Assembly (NCBI GenBank): GCA_947500415.1
Contig: CANMRT010000002.1
Span: forward strand, 186,001-250,000
From: an uncultured Roseicyclus sp.
GTDB taxonomy: Bacteria > Pseudomonadota > Alphaproteobacteria > Rhodobacterales > Rhodobacteraceae
Direction of reading: 5' to 3'
DNA length: 64,000 bases
The position numbers and the translations under genes are program-made. Shown one piece after another: positions 44,207 to 53,452 of the stretch; position 1 is the stretch's first letter; the number at the start of each line of letters is the position of its first letter. Under the pieces are notes generated by a model. That model was not told where the DNA came from. It did not search any database and saw only the letters and a program-made list of their open reading frames with translations.

Positions 44207-44668
44207 ATGCACCGATTTCTTCTCGGTACCCTTGCAGCGGCAACCCTCGCCGCTTGTGTTTCCGACACCGTTTATCACGCCCCCGGCGTCAGCGTGGCCA
44301 GCCGAGATGCCACCTTCGCCCAATGTGAGGCACAATCCCTGCGCCAATATCCAGTGCGGAATGAAACACGCTTCCGTCCGCCTACGTTCATTCCCGCGAC
44401 AGAGACCTGCGATGCGGCGGGCATCTGCACGCGAACAGAAGGCTATTGGGAACCGGGCGATGCCTACACCGTCGACATCAACGCCGACTTCCGGCGCACA
44501 GCGACGCAAGGCTGCATGGGCGCCAATGGCTTTTCTCGGATCGAGCTTCCGTTCTGTGAGGAAGGCACGGCCGTCAGCCAATCCACAACAATCCCGACAC
44601 TAAACGGCGGGACCTGTCTCTTACGCCAACGCGGGTCCGAGCCGTTGATCGTGAACCCTGCCGGCTGA
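44207..44668 (+). CDS. Hypothetical lipoprotein
   Basis: 153 residues. N-terminus MHRFLLGTLAAATLAACVSD with lipobox LAAC at about 17. The mature part has six further Cys, including CDAAGICTR and FCEEG, which could form disulfides. I do not recognise a domain. Start 44207 rather than a codon 15 bp upstream because MHRFLLG begins the signal peptide. A strong hairpin terminator follows at 44682-44713. Confidence 0.7.
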   Translation: MHRFLLGTLAAATLAACVSDTVYHAPGVSVASRDATFAQCEAQSLRQYPVRNETRFRPPTFIPATETCDAAGICTRTEGYWEPGDAYTVDINADFRRTATQGCMGANGFSRIELPFCEEGTAVSQSTTIPTLNGGTCLLRQRGSEPLIVNPAG

Positions 44669-44681
44669 TCAAATTCAAGCC

Positions 44682-44713
44682 CCCGACATTTCTACAACCA
44701 TAGAAATGTCGGG
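44682..44713. terminator. Bidirectional terminator, 13-bp stem
   Basis: CCCGACATTTCTA/TAGAAATGTCGGG, perfect, loop CAACCA, followed by a pyrimidine-rich run ending CTTTT on the plus strand. It separates the lipoprotein gene from the convergent ntrX. Confidence 0.75.
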
Positions 44714-44771
44714 CCCACTCTTCTCTTTTGTATTCCATGGCTTAACGGATTACAGCACGGCGTGTCATGCG

Positions 44772-44787
44772 CGAGCACGCGTGCACA
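44772..44787. repeat. Second copy of the GCACGCGTGCACA palindrome after ntrX
   Basis: Matches the site at 1149-1164 in 14 of 16 positions; the core GCACGCGTGC is perfectly palindromic. Its end is exactly 3 bp from the ntrX stop codon, the same distance as at ridA, and both stops are TAG. Confidence 0.5.
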
Positions 44788-44790
44788 AAC

Positions 44791-46188
44791 CTACCCCTCG
44801 CTGACCTGCGCCACCCGCGTGCCCGCCTTTGAGGTCGTCACAACCCCCAGTGATTTCAGCTTCCGATGCAGCGCCGACCGCTCCATGCCAACGAAGCTCG
44901 CCGTGCGGCTGATATTACCCCCGAACCGATTGATCTGAGCCATCAGGTACTGCCGCTCAAACAGCTCCCGCGCTTCTCGCAGCGGCAGCGTCGTAAGCGA
45001 AGCCGACAGCGCAATATCCTCCTCCGAGGTCGGCGCCTCCGTCTGACCCGGCAAATCCCGCGCCTCGATCGGTCCGGTCCCCTCGCCCAGGATCAGCACC
45101 CGTTCTATCATGTTCTTCAATTGCCGCACGTTCCCCGGCCAAGTCATCGTCTGCAACATCGCCGCCGCATCGTCCCCTAGCTCTCGCGCTGTCATGCCCT
45201 GGTCGCGGTTGAAAAGGTCAATGAAATACCGCGCGAGCTCTGGAATATCCTCGCGCCGATCCTCAAGGCTGGGTACCTCTACAGGTACGACATTCAAGCG
45301 GTGATAAAGCTCCTCGCGGAACCGCCCCGCATCGATTTCGGCCTGCAAATCTCGCGTCGTGGACGACACTACGCGCAAATCCACACGAACCTTCGCCGTG
45401 CCACCCACACGTGTGAAGCTCTGGTCGACCAACACCCGCAGGATCTTTGCCTGCGTGGCCAGCGGCATATCAGCGACCTCGTCAAAGTAGATCACTCCAC
45501 CATGGGCCTGCTCCAACAAGCCCTGCTCAACACCGCGCTGCTGGCTTTCGCGTCCGAACAAAACCTCTTCCATGTGATCCGGTTGAATGGAGGCGCTGGA
45601 AACGGTCACAAACGGCGCATCCGCCCGGTTCGATTCCGCATGCACATACCGCGCCGCTACTTCCTTGCCCGCGCCTGGCCCGCCGGTCAGCATCACGCGG
45701 CCATTGGACTTCGTGACCTTATCCAACTGGCTTTTCAGCGTCCGGAATGCAGACGAACTGCCCACCATATCGGTTGAGCGCGTATCCTGCCGCCGCAACG
45801 CCGAGTTCTCACGCCGCAGACGAGACGTCTCCATTGCCCGCTTAATCACCACCATCAGCTGGTCAATGTTGAAGGGCTTTTCGATGAAGTCGTAGGCCCC
45901 TTGCTTGATGGCAGCGACCGCAATCTCAACGTTGCCATGACCCGAGATAATAACCACCGGCACTTCCGGATTGTCGCGCTTCACATGGCCAAGAATATCG
46001 ATCCCATCCATCGAGCTGTCTTTAAGCCAGATGTCCAAAATCATCAGCCCCGGTTGACTTTTGTTCAACTCGGCCATGCATTCATCGGACGAGCCCGCCA
46101 TCCTTGTGGAAAAGCCCTCGTCTTCCAGAATATCGCAGATCAGCTCGCGGATATCGCGTTCGTCGTCGACGACCAGAATGTCACTCAT
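44791..46188 (-). CDS. ntrX: Nitrogen regulator NtrX
   Basis: 465 residues. Receiver domain (LVVDDERDIRELICDILEDEG, phosphorylation Asp in GLMILDIWLKD), AAA+ domain with Walker A LTGGPGAGKEVAARYVH and Walker B GGVIYFDEVADM, and a Fis-type HTH NISRTASFVGMERSALHRKL at the C-terminus. The GAFTGA loop used to touch sigma-54 is absent (LFGRESQQRGVEQ at that place), as is usual for alphaproteobacterial NtrX. It is the partner of NtrY; 3 bp separate the two genes. Confidence 0.95.
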   Translation of the reverse strand: MSDILVVDDERDIRELICDILEDEGFSTRMAGSSDECMAELNKSQPGLMILDIWLKDSSMDGIDILGHVKRDNPEVPVVIISGHGNVEIAVAAIKQGAYDFIEKPFNIDQLMVVIKRAMETSRLRRENSALRRQDTRSTDMVGSSSAFRTLKSQLDKVTKSNGRVMLTGGPGAGKEVAARYVHAESNRADAPFVTVSSASIQPDHMEEVLFGRESQQRGVEQGLLEQAHGGVIYFDEVADMPLATQAKILRVLVDQSFTRVGGTAKVRVDLRVVSSTTRDLQAEIDAGRFREELYHRLNVVPVEVPSLEDRREDIPELARYFIDLFNRDQGMTARELGDDAAAMLQTMTWPGNVRQLKNMIERVLILGEGTGPIEARDLPGQTEAPTSEEDIALSASLTTLPLREARELFERQYLMAQINRFGGNISRTASFVGMERSALHRKLKSLGVVTTSKAGTRVAQVSEG

Positions 46189-46191
46189 CTT

Positions 46192-48450
46192 TTACTCTCC
46201 ATGCCTGTCGGGCAATCGCGGCAACGTAATGCGTGCCATAGCGCCTAGATGCGCGCCGTCACTGAACGGCTCTGCATCTAGAAGCTCCAGCGTGCCGCCA
46301 TGCTCCTCGATTATTTTCTTAACGATGGGCAGGCCAAGGCCTGTGCCCTTGTCGCGGGTGGTCACGTAAGGTTCGAACAGTTTCGCACGGTCAGGCGGAA
46401 GGCCGATCCCATTGTCTGATATGTCGATGCGTACGGTGTCTTCGGCGATGTACATTGCCACGCGCAGTTCAGGCACATGATCCTCCGGCGCGCCTTTTTC
46501 CTGCAGGCTTTCAATGGCTTCCCCGCCGTTCTTCAACAGGTTCGTCAAAGCTTGCCCGATCATCGTCGGATCAACCTCAGCCATCGCGGGCCGATCCGGA
46601 ATGTCGGTCACAAATCGCACCTCGGGCTGCCCCGCGCGCTGTAGCAGGACGGCATTGTTCAGCAGTTGAACCACATCATCGACCCTTGTTTCCGGTTCTG
46701 GCATCCGTGCGAATTTGGAGAATTCATCGACGATACGGCGTAGATCGTTGGTCTGGCGCACGATTACTTCGGTCATCTGCTCCAAAGATGCTTTATCTTC
46801 ATCCTCCAAGCGTTTGGAGAACTTGCGATTAATACGCTCGGCACTCAGCTGGATCGGGGTCAAAGGGTTCTTGATTTCATGGGCGATCCGGCGCGCAACA
46901 TCGCCCCAGGCGGCCATGCGTTGCGCACTGACAAGCTGAGTTACATCGTCGAAGGCCACCACGTATCCCTCGGGTGCGCCGTCGAGGTTTCGCCGTGTCG
47001 CCATTCGCACCAGCAGGCTTTCCTGCTTGCCGTTACGGGTCAGCTTGATCTCTTCCTGCACCGACTCCGCCGCGGTGTTGGTTAGCCGTTTGAAGAGCGG
47101 TGCGAACTCCGGCACCGCAGCCTCCAGTGTCAGGCCGCTATCGCGTTGTTCCACCATCGAAAGCAGGCGAATGGCAGATCGGTTCATGAAGTCGACTCGA
47201 CCTGATTCCTCCAACCCGATCACACCCGCCGTCACCGAAGACAGTACTGAGTCGAACAGACGGCGTCGCTCCTCAGTGGATGCATTCTGCTCAACCAACG
47301 TCTCGCGCTGGCCCTTCAATTGCAGAGTCATCTGGTTGAAGAGCCGCCCGAGCATGGCGATTTCATCATCCGACGTTTCCTCCGGCACGCGCACGTCCAG
47401 ATCGCCTTGGCCTACCCTCTGCGCGGCGCCCGCCAGCCGTCCCACAGGGCGCGATAAGCGCTCGCCAAAGCTGAGGCCTGCCCAGATTGCGGCAAGGATC
47501 ATCAGGGTCGCAAAGCCCAAGTACAGAAGGGCAAAGTCGAACAACAGGCGGCCACGATCCGCCTCAACCTGGCGGTAAAGCAGCACGGTTTGTTCGGTCT
47601 CATCGAGGAGTGAGATAATCTGACCATCGACCTCGCGGCTGATGTAGAGATAGCGGTCGGGAAAGGCCGCTAGGCGGTACAGCGCGCGGAATTCGTTTTG
47701 TTCGCGATCTTCGGACAGGACCACTTCGCCTTCCGCCGCCAAGGCGAGATCAGCAGCAGTGGGTTCGTCATAGTCAAAGAGATAGGATCGCTCGCCGCGG
47801 GCGCGAATTTCTCCTGCACCATCAATGACAAAGGCCTCGCGCAGCCCACGTTGAATCTGTTGCTGCCCTTGGCTGAGTACTTGCCGCAGATCCCCGTCGC
47901 TGAGGAATGGGACGGCCCGGCGATTGAGGTTCAGGAAAGCACCGAGGGCCCGGGCGTCTTGTTCAAGGTCGTCGCGGTGTTCTTCCTGATAAGCGACTGC
48001 CGCGTCCACAGAGTTGCCGAGCGCAGTGGAAACCCTGTCGGAGAACCAACCTTCAAGGCCCATGTTCACGCTGAGAACAGCCAGGATCGCGACCACCACA
48101 GTCGGCACAAGCGCCACGGCACCGAAGATCGTCGTAAGCCGCAAGTGGAGGCGAGAGCCCGCAGATTCCGCGCGACGTGAGGCGACGATGCGAGCCAACT
48201 CACGCAAAACAAGTGTTGCAATAACAAGGATGTAGACAAAATCGGCCAGCAGGATGAACGTACGCGCAGTCGGGTCGGTCAGCTCACTAAGCGGACGAAA
48301 GGCAAGGTATGTGGCAAGCGCCAGAATCGGAGCGAGGACGATTAGGCCGATAGTCGCAAAGGATCGCACGCGCCTATTGCGCCGCAGACCTGCTACGCGT
48401 TCCAGAAACGGCTGAGTTTCACCCATTGTTCGGGCGGGATCGTCCACCAC
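46192..48450 (-). CDS. ntrY: Sensor histidine kinase NtrY
   Basis: 752 residues. Several N-terminal transmembrane segments (FATIGLIVLAPILALATYLAF and others), a periplasmic sensor part, HAMP (GLSFGERLSRPVGRL), PAS, H-box DVARRIAHEIKNPLTPIQLS and ATP-binding motifs NLLKNGGEAIE and GTGLGLPIVKKIIEEHGG. It responds to redox or nitrogen conditions in related bacteria. Starts with GTG at 48450 preceded by GGGGGATGTGA; an ATG 24 bp on is possible. A 90-bp spacer separates it from ntrC. Confidence 0.95.
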   Translation of the reverse strand: MVDDPARTMGETQPFLERVAGLRRNRRVRSFATIGLIVLAPILALATYLAFRPLSELTDPTARTFILLADFVYILVIATLVLRELARIVASRRAESAGSRLHLRLTTIFGAVALVPTVVVAILAVLSVNMGLEGWFSDRVSTALGNSVDAAVAYQEEHRDDLEQDARALGAFLNLNRRAVPFLSDGDLRQVLSQGQQQIQRGLREAFVIDGAGEIRARGERSYLFDYDEPTAADLALAAEGEVVLSEDREQNEFRALYRLAAFPDRYLYISREVDGQIISLLDETEQTVLLYRQVEADRGRLLFDFALLYLGFATLMILAAIWAGLSFGERLSRPVGRLAGAAQRVGQGDLDVRVPEETSDDEIAMLGRLFNQMTLQLKGQRETLVEQNASTEERRRLFDSVLSSVTAGVIGLEESGRVDFMNRSAIRLLSMVEQRDSGLTLEAAVPEFAPLFKRLTNTAAESVQEEIKLTRNGKQESLLVRMATRRNLDGAPEGYVVAFDDVTQLVSAQRMAAWGDVARRIAHEIKNPLTPIQLSAERINRKFSKRLEDEDKASLEQMTEVIVRQTNDLRRIVDEFSKFARMPEPETRVDDVVQLLNNAVLLQRAGQPEVRFVTDIPDRPAMAEVDPTMIGQALTNLLKNGGEAIESLQEKGAPEDHVPELRVAMYIAEDTVRIDISDNGIGLPPDRAKLFEPYVTTRDKGTGLGLPIVKKIIEEHGGTLELLDAEPFSDGAHLGAMARITLPRLPDRHGE

Positions 48451-48540
48451 TCACATCCCCCAATTCCGTTGCTCGATCGGGCTGACAGGCCCGGTGGCGC
48501 GGGGTGCCTGTTCCCCGATTGCCACGCAACTGTTGCGAGA

Positions 48541-49920
48541 TTACATCAATTTGCGCCGCCGCGTAACCCGAATATCGAGGTCCGTGATCTTTTTTCTCAA
48601 GGTATTGCGGTTGATGCCCAAAAGGTCGGCACATTTGGCCTGATTGCCGCCCGTCGCGTCCAAGGCGATCTCAATCAGGGGTAGCTCCACCTCACGCAGG
48701 ATACGAGTGTAGAGACCGGGGGCCGGAAGCACCCCACCATGAAGATCAAAGTAACGCCGTAAGTGCTTGGCAACACTGGCAGAAAGCTTGTCACCTTCAC
48801 CGCCGCCGGAAATCAGTGGCTCGATCGCGGGCTGGCTTCCGAGGACGGCTTCGACCTCGGCCAAGGTGATTTGCTCGGTACTTGCGGTCACGGTCAGGCG
48901 ACGGATCGTATTTTCAAGCTGGCGCGCATTTCCGGGCCAGGAATAGGCGCGGATCAAGTCCAAGGCGTCGTCGGCAAAGCGTCGTGCAGGCGCGCCGTCA
49001 CGCTCGGAACGCGCCAGAAAATGGTTTGCCAACAAGGGGATATCGTCCACCCGCTCCCGCAAGGAGGGCACAGCGATACCAACACCGCCTAGCCGATAGA
49101 AGAGATCCTGACGGAAAACGCCGGCCTCCATCTTCTCCATCAGATCCTTTTGCGAGGTTGCCATGATGCGGGGGCCGCCGTCGGACATAGTGTCGAGCAT
49201 CCGGACGATCTTGGCCTGCGCCTCTTCCGAGAGGTCGCCCACTTCGTCGAAGAGGATCGAGCCGCCCTTGGCCCGCGCGAGGATCGTTGAGGGGCCATCG
49301 ACGCCGTCCAAGTCGGGTGCGGAGGCCACGACAAAGGGCAAAGTGCGCCTGTCCGAGAAGTCGTGAATAGCGCGCGCAATCAATGACTTACCCGTTCCGG
49401 ACTCACCCGTGACCAGCACGGTGAGATCGGTGTTCATGACCCGCGCCACCAGCCGATAAAGCGCCTGCATAACGGGGGTTCGGCCGACGAGTGGAAGGTC
49501 TTCGCCGGTGGTTGGGGCGGTCTCGGATGTGGATTTCGCGCTGGTTTGCAGGCGGCGCTTTTGTTCCAGCGCGCGGGCGGCGCGTTTCATAAGGTCGGGC
49601 AGGTCAAACGGCTTGGGTAGGTAGTCGTAGGCTTCCTTCTCCGTCGCCTGAATCGCCGTCATGATCGTGTTCTGGGCAGAGATGATTATGACCGGCAGGC
49701 CCGGACGCTCCGCCGTGATTTTCGGCAGCGTTTCCAGACCGTTACCATCCGGCATGACAACGTCGGATATGACCAGATCGCCTTTCCCCTCCTCAACCCA
49801 GCGCATCAGGGTCATCAGCGACGAGGTTGCATGAACCTTACAGCCTGCGCGGGTCAGCGCCTGGGTCAGAACGGTGCGGATTGTGCGGTCGTCGTCGGCT
49901 ACAAGAACGGTGCCGTCCAT
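48541..49920 (-). CDS. ntrC: Nitrogen regulator NtrC (GAFTGA-less type)
   Basis: 459 residues. Receiver with [18 protein letters not shown] and Asp in [16 protein letters not shown]+ domain with Walker [20 protein letters not shown] and [18 protein letters not shown]-terminal Fis [23 protein letters not shown]. The segment that should hold GAFTGA reads [16 protein letters not shown], so the sigma-54 contact loop is missing. Rhodobacter capsulatus NtrC has the same feature and activates the housekeeping polymerase. Activated by NtrB under nitrogen limitation. Preceded by a 155-bp spacer with palindromic repeats. Confidence 0.95.
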   Translation of the reverse strand: MDGTVLVADDDRTIRTVLTQALTRAGCKVHATSSLMTLMRWVEEGKGDLVISDVVMPDGNGLETLPKITAERPGLPVIIISAQNTIMTAIQATEKEAYDYLPKPFDLPDLMKRAARALEQKRRLQTSAKSTSETAPTTGEDLPLVGRTPVMQALYRLVARVMNTDLTVLVTGESGTGKSLIARAIHDFSDRRTLPFVVASAPDLDGVDGPSTILARAKGGSILFDEVGDLSEEAQAKIVRMLDTMSDGGPRIMATSQKDLMEKMEAGVFRQDLFYRLGGVGIAVPSLRERVDDIPLLANHFLARSERDGAPARRFADDALDLIRAYSWPGNARQLENTIRRLTVTASTEQITLAEVEAVLGSQPAIEPLISGGGEGDKLSASVAKHLRRYFDLHGGVLPAPGLYTRILREVELPLIEIALDATGGNQAKCADLLGINRNTLRKKITDLDIRVTRRRKLM

Positions 49921-49940
49921 GGATCAGTACCCTTTCGAGA

Positions 49941-50056
49941 TGCGTTCATGTGAACGCAGATGCGTCCAGCTGAGCAGTTTTTTTCGCGAAAATGCGTTCA
50001 GATGAACGGATTTCGATGCGTTCATCTGAACAGATTGATTTGCGTTCAAGTGAACG
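49941..50056. repeat. Five palindromic repeats TGCGTTCA-N2-TGAACG in the ntrB-ntrC spacer
   Basis: Units start at 49941, 49961, 49993, 50017 and 50041. The first is a perfect 18-bp palindrome TGCGTTCATGTGAACGCA; the second is degenerate (TGCGTCCAGCTGAGCA); the last three keep TGCGTTCA and TGAAC. Spacing is 20, 32, 24 and 24 bp, so some units fall on one helix face only in part. They fill the gap between two genes that are normally almost adjacent. They may be operators for an internal ntrC promoter or a short repeat expansion. Confidence 0.8.
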
Positions 50057-50075
50057 GGTTTTTTGCGGCTATGGA

Positions 50076-51146
50076 TCATATCGCCTGTTCCTTCGGAGCG
50101 ATGGGCAGCGAAATGCGAAATGCGGTGCGGCCCGGCACGCTATCGACGCTGATCAGGCCGTCATGGTCCGACACGATTTTCGAGATCAGGGCGAGGCCAA
50201 GACCCGTGCCGTTTTCGCGGCCCGACACGAAGGGCTCAAAAATGTCCTGCACGAGTTCGGCGGGGATGCCCGGGCCATCGTCGATCACTTCGATCTGAAG
50301 GGGCACTGCCGCGCCGGTGCCATCCTGGCGGCGGACTTTCAGGCCGAGTTCGTAGAAGGTGCGTATACGGATGGTGCCGCCGGTCGCCCCGGCTTCCGCT
50401 GCGTTCTTGAGGAGGTTCAGCACCACTTGCAGTAACTGGTCGAGATCGGCCCATGTGGCAGGAAGGGATGGGTCGTAGTCGTCCTCGATCGTCATATGGG
50501 CGGCAAAACCAAGTGCGGCAGATTTGCGGGCACGATCCAAGACATCGTGGACGTTGACGGCGCGGCGATCCGGTGGACGGACGTTGCCGAAGTCTTCCAC
50601 CTGTTCGAGGAGCTTCAGAACACGGCGCGTTTCGGCCACGATCAGATCGGTCAGCTCCATATCTTCAGGCGAGAGGTTCATCGACAAAAGCTGAGCAGCA
50701 CCCGTGATGCCCGCGAGGGGGTTCTTGATTTCGTGGGCCAACATCTCAGCCATGCCGATGGCGGATTTTGCGGCGGTTTTGGAAGACATTGCGCGGTCCA
50801 TTCGGCCCTGCATTTCGCGGCTTTCAAGCAGCACCAACACGTGATCGGGGCGATCCCCGAGGCTGGCAATCTGGACGTCACAGGACACCGGCTTGCGGCT
50901 ACCGGTTCCAACATCAACGGCATTCACGAACAGGTCCGATTGAGCGGAGCGGACGCGTGCGAAGCTTTCCTCAAGGGGCGCATCGACGAAGATCTTGTCC
51001 CAGACCGGGTGATCCAGAAGGCTGCGGCGCGATGCGTTCAAAAAGGCCTCTGCCGCCGGGTTTACATCGGCGATGCGGTCGCTGGCATCGAGGATCAGCG
51101 CGGGGATCGGGAGAGAAGCCCATAGGGCGTTGGTGGCGCTGGTCAT
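50076..51146 (-). CDS. ntrB: Nitrogen sensor kinase NtrB
   Basis: 356 residues, soluble. N-terminal PAS (PALILDASDRIADVNPAAEAF), H-box MLAHEIKNPLAGITGAAQLL, N-box LNLLKNAAEAG, G-boxes VIDDGPGIP and GTGLGLALISKI. NtrB is controlled by PII protein and phosphorylates NtrC. It overlaps dusB by 4 bp (ATGA), forming a dusB-ntrB unit; the following ntrC is 155 bp away. Confidence 0.95.
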   Translation of the reverse strand: MTSATNALWASLPIPALILDASDRIADVNPAAEAFLNASRRSLLDHPVWDKIFVDAPLEESFARVRSAQSDLFVNAVDVGTGSRKPVSCDVQIASLGDRPDHVLVLLESREMQGRMDRAMSSKTAAKSAIGMAEMLAHEIKNPLAGITGAAQLLSMNLSPEDMELTDLIVAETRRVLKLLEQVEDFGNVRPPDRRAVNVHDVLDRARKSAALGFAAHMTIEDDYDPSLPATWADLDQLLQVVLNLLKNAAEAGATGGTIRIRTFYELGLKVRRQDGTGAAVPLQIEVIDDGPGIPAELVQDIFEPFVSGRENGTGLGLALISKIVSDHDGLISVDSVPGRTAFRISLPIAPKEQAI

Positions 51147-52183
51147 GCGACGGCCCTCAAATCCGAGGCAAGCGCGACAGGTAAGAGCGCCAACACCTGC
51201 GTCGGCTCAGGTTCTGTCAGAATACGCTTGTGCAGGTCACGAGGCGTAGCTGCGGCATCCATGTACCAGCCGAGGTGTTTGCGGGCGACCTTCGCGCCGA
51301 GAGCTGTGCCGTAGAACGACAGCATGTCCTCGTAGTGGTCCGCGACCATATCGGTGAAGTCTTGGCCCGTTGGGAGAACTGGCGCGCGCGTGTCGTAGAG
51401 GGCATGGCCGATTTCGGCCAAGAGCCATGGTGCGCCTTGAATGCCACGCCCAACCATGACGCCGTCTGCACCGGAACAGCGCAGCGCCTGTATGGCGGAG
51501 GGGGCGTCGATGATGTCGCCATTGGCGATGACGGGAATGGTGACGGCGGATTTCACCGCGCGGATGGCGGGCCAGTCGGCGACGCTTTTGTAGAATTGGC
51601 AGCGGGTGCGGCCATGGATCGTGACCATCTGGATGCCCGCCGCTTCGGCGCGCTTCGCGAGGTCAGGTGCGTTCAGGCAATCATCGTCCCAACCGAGGCG
51701 GGTCTTGAGCGTCACGGGGACATCGACGGCGCCAACCACAGCCTCGATCAGACGCAGCGCGTGGTCGGGGTCGCGCATGAGCGCGGAGCCGGAGAGGCCT
51801 CCGGTGACCTTCTTGGCGGGGCAGCCCATGTTGATGTCGATGATCCGTGCGCCCTGCCCGGCTGCAATGCGCGCAGCCTCAGCCATCCAATGCGCCTCAC
51901 GCCCCGCGATCTGGACGGCGGTGGCCTGTTCACCGAACCCAAGCTCAGCCCGCGCGCGGACGGAGGCTTTGGCTTCGACCATCTCCTGGCTTGCGACCAT
52001 CTCGGACACGACAAGACCCGCCCCGAAGCGTGCCACCAGACGGCGGAACGGCAGATCAGTGATCCCGGCCATTGGGGCCAGCAGTACCGGAGGGTCCAGC
52101 GTGATATCTGCGATCGACAGAGACAGGGCGCTTAATCCTTGTGCGTTGCCCCCTTCGATAGGGGGAGATTTGGTGGAAGACAA
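51143..52183 (-). CDS. dusB: tRNA-dihydrouridine synthase DusB (NifR3 family)
   Basis: About 346 residues. FMN-dependent enzyme reducing uridine to dihydrouridine in tRNA. Motifs: LLAPMAGITDLPFRRLVARFG, IDINMGCPAKKVTGGLSGSALM with the catalytic Cys, VTIHGRTRCQFY, and GVMVGRGIQGAPWL. Start is uncertain: TTG 52183 has AGAAGG 9 bp before it and gives near-normal length, whereas ATG 52219 has no ribosome binding site and lies in a palindrome. First gene of the ntr cluster, as nifR3-ntrB-ntrC in Rhodobacter. Confidence 0.93.
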   Translation of the reverse strand: MSSTKSPPIEGGNAQGLSALSLSIADITLDPPVLLAPMAGITDLPFRRLVARFGAGLVVSEMVASQEMVEAKASVRARAELGFGEQATAVQIAGREAHWMAEAARIAAGQGARIIDINMGCPAKKVTGGLSGSALMRDPDHALRLIEAVVGAVDVPVTLKTRLGWDDDCLNAPDLAKRAEAAGIQMVTIHGRTRCQFYKSVADWPAIRAVKSAVTIPVIANGDIIDAPSAIQALRCSGADGVMVGRGIQGAPWLLAEIGHALYDTRAPVLPTGQDFTDMVADHYEDMLSFYGTALGAKVARKHLGWYMDAAATPRDLHKRILTEPEPTQVLALLPVALASDLRAVA

Positions 52184-52212
52184 AGTGGTGAGGCCTTCTA
52201 TTTGCACGGATA

Positions 52213-52226
52213 TGTGCATTTGCACA
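52213..52226. promoter_or_regulatory. Inverted repeat TGTGCA-TT-TGCACA between dusB and ispDF
   Basis: A 6-bp inverted repeat with a 2-bp centre in the divergent dusB-ispDF region, sharing the TGTGCA half-site with the palindromes at 1149 and 44772. Possible operator for either gene. Confidence 0.3.
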
Positions 52227-52306
52227 ATAATTAGGCGATGCGCCGCAAAAAGCGACAGATGCATATCGGATTGTGTGCGGAATGCGCCTCGCCTATCACA
52301 AATCCC

Positions 52307-53452
52307 ATGGATGAGAGGCCCCAAAACCTGACTGCCGTGATCGTGGCCGCTGGACGTGGCACGCGGGCCGGTGGGGACGTTCCGAAGCAATGGCGCTTGG
52401 TTGCTGGGCGCAGTGTTGTTGAGTGGAGTGTGTCGCGCTTTGCGGCGCATCCGGCGGGCATCGATGTGGTGCTCGTGATCCACCCGAAGGATGCCGCGCT
52501 TCTAGAGGGCTTGGACCTTCCCAGTATGCTGCGCGTCGTGCACGGCGGCGCAGACCGGGCGGCCTCAGTCAAAGCGGGCCTAGCGGCCTGTTCTGACGGG
52601 ATTGTCCTGATCCACGATGTGGCACGGCCCTGTGTGACGTTTGAAGTGATCTCTGCCGTGATTGCAGGTGTCCGCGCGCAAGGGGCCGCGGCCCCGGCGC
52701 TGGCCGTGACCGACGCGCTGTGGCGCGGGGCCGAGACGGTTGCGGGCACGCAGGATCGCGACGGATTGTGGCGAGCGCAAACACCGCAAGGGTTTGAGAC
52801 GGCGGCGATTGTGGCGGCGCATGAGGCTTTTGAGGGTGCACCTGCGGATGACGTGGAGGTGGCCCGCGCTGCGGGCATCGACGTGGCGATTGTTCCGGGC
52901 GATGAGGCCAATCTGAAGATTACGACCCCGCAGGATTTCGCGCGGGCGGAGGCGCTTTTGAAAGGCGATAAGATGGATATTCGTGTGGGCAACGGCTTTG
53001 ACGTGCACCGGTTCGGGCCGGGCGATCAGGTGTGGCTGTGCGGTGTGTCGGTGCCCCATGAGCGGGGCTTGCAGGGGCATTCCGATGCGGACGTGGGTCT
53101 GCACACGGTGACTGATGCGATCTACGGCGCGCTGGCGGAGGGGGATATCGGCACGCATTTCCCGCCGAGTGACCCGCAATGGAAGGGCGCGGAGAGCCAT
53201 ATTTTTCTGACCCATGCAGTGGAATTGGCGGCGCAGCGCGGGTTTGAGATTTCGAATGCGGATCTGACGTTGATGTGTGAGCGGCCCAAGATCGGGCCGG
53301 TGGCGAGTGCGATGCGAGCGCGGCTGGCGGAGTTGCTGCGGATTGAGGTCGGGCGCGTGTCGGTCAAGGCGACCACGACGGAGCGCTTGGGATTCACGGG
53401 ACGGGAAGAAGGGATCGCGGCGATGGCCACGGTGACGCTGGTGGCGCGATGA
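52307..53452 (+). CDS. ispDF: Bifunctional IspD-IspF enzyme of isoprenoid synthesis
   Basis: 381 residues in two fused domains of the MEP pathway. IspD (about 1-220): [20 protein letters not shown] binds [12 protein letters not shown] and [11 protein letters not shown] follow; it makes CDP-methylerythritol. IspF (about 225-381): [15 protein letters not shown] with metal Asp-His, [35 protein letters not shown] and [17 protein letters not shown]; it makes the cyclodiphosphate. The fusion is normal in alphaproteobacteria. Start 52307 is chosen by homology; a frame open from 52238 would add 23 residues. Overlaps pgpA by 4 bp. Confidence 0.95.
   Translation: MDERPQNLTAVIVAAGRGTRAGGDVPKQWRLVAGRSVVEWSVSRFAAHPAGIDVVLVIHPKDAALLEGLDLPSMLRVVHGGADRAASVKAGLAACSDGIVLIHDVARPCVTFEVISAVIAGVRAQGAAAPALAVTDALWRGAETVAGTQDRDGLWRAQTPQGFETAAIVAAHEAFEGAPADDVEVARAAGIDVAIVPGDEANLKITTPQDFARAEALLKGDKMDIRVGNGFDVHRFGPGDQVWLCGVSVPHERGLQGHSDADVGLHTVTDAIYGALAEGDIGTHFPPSDPQWKGAESHIFLTHAVELAAQRGFEISNADLTLMCERPKIGPVASAMRARLAELLRIEVGRVSVKATTTERLGFTGREEGIAAMATVTLVAR

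Noticed and set aside
49941-50056. CRISPR array or prophage-type iterons
   Set aside because: Units are short palindromes of 16-18 bp with only 4-16 bp between them and no cas genes or replication gene nearby.
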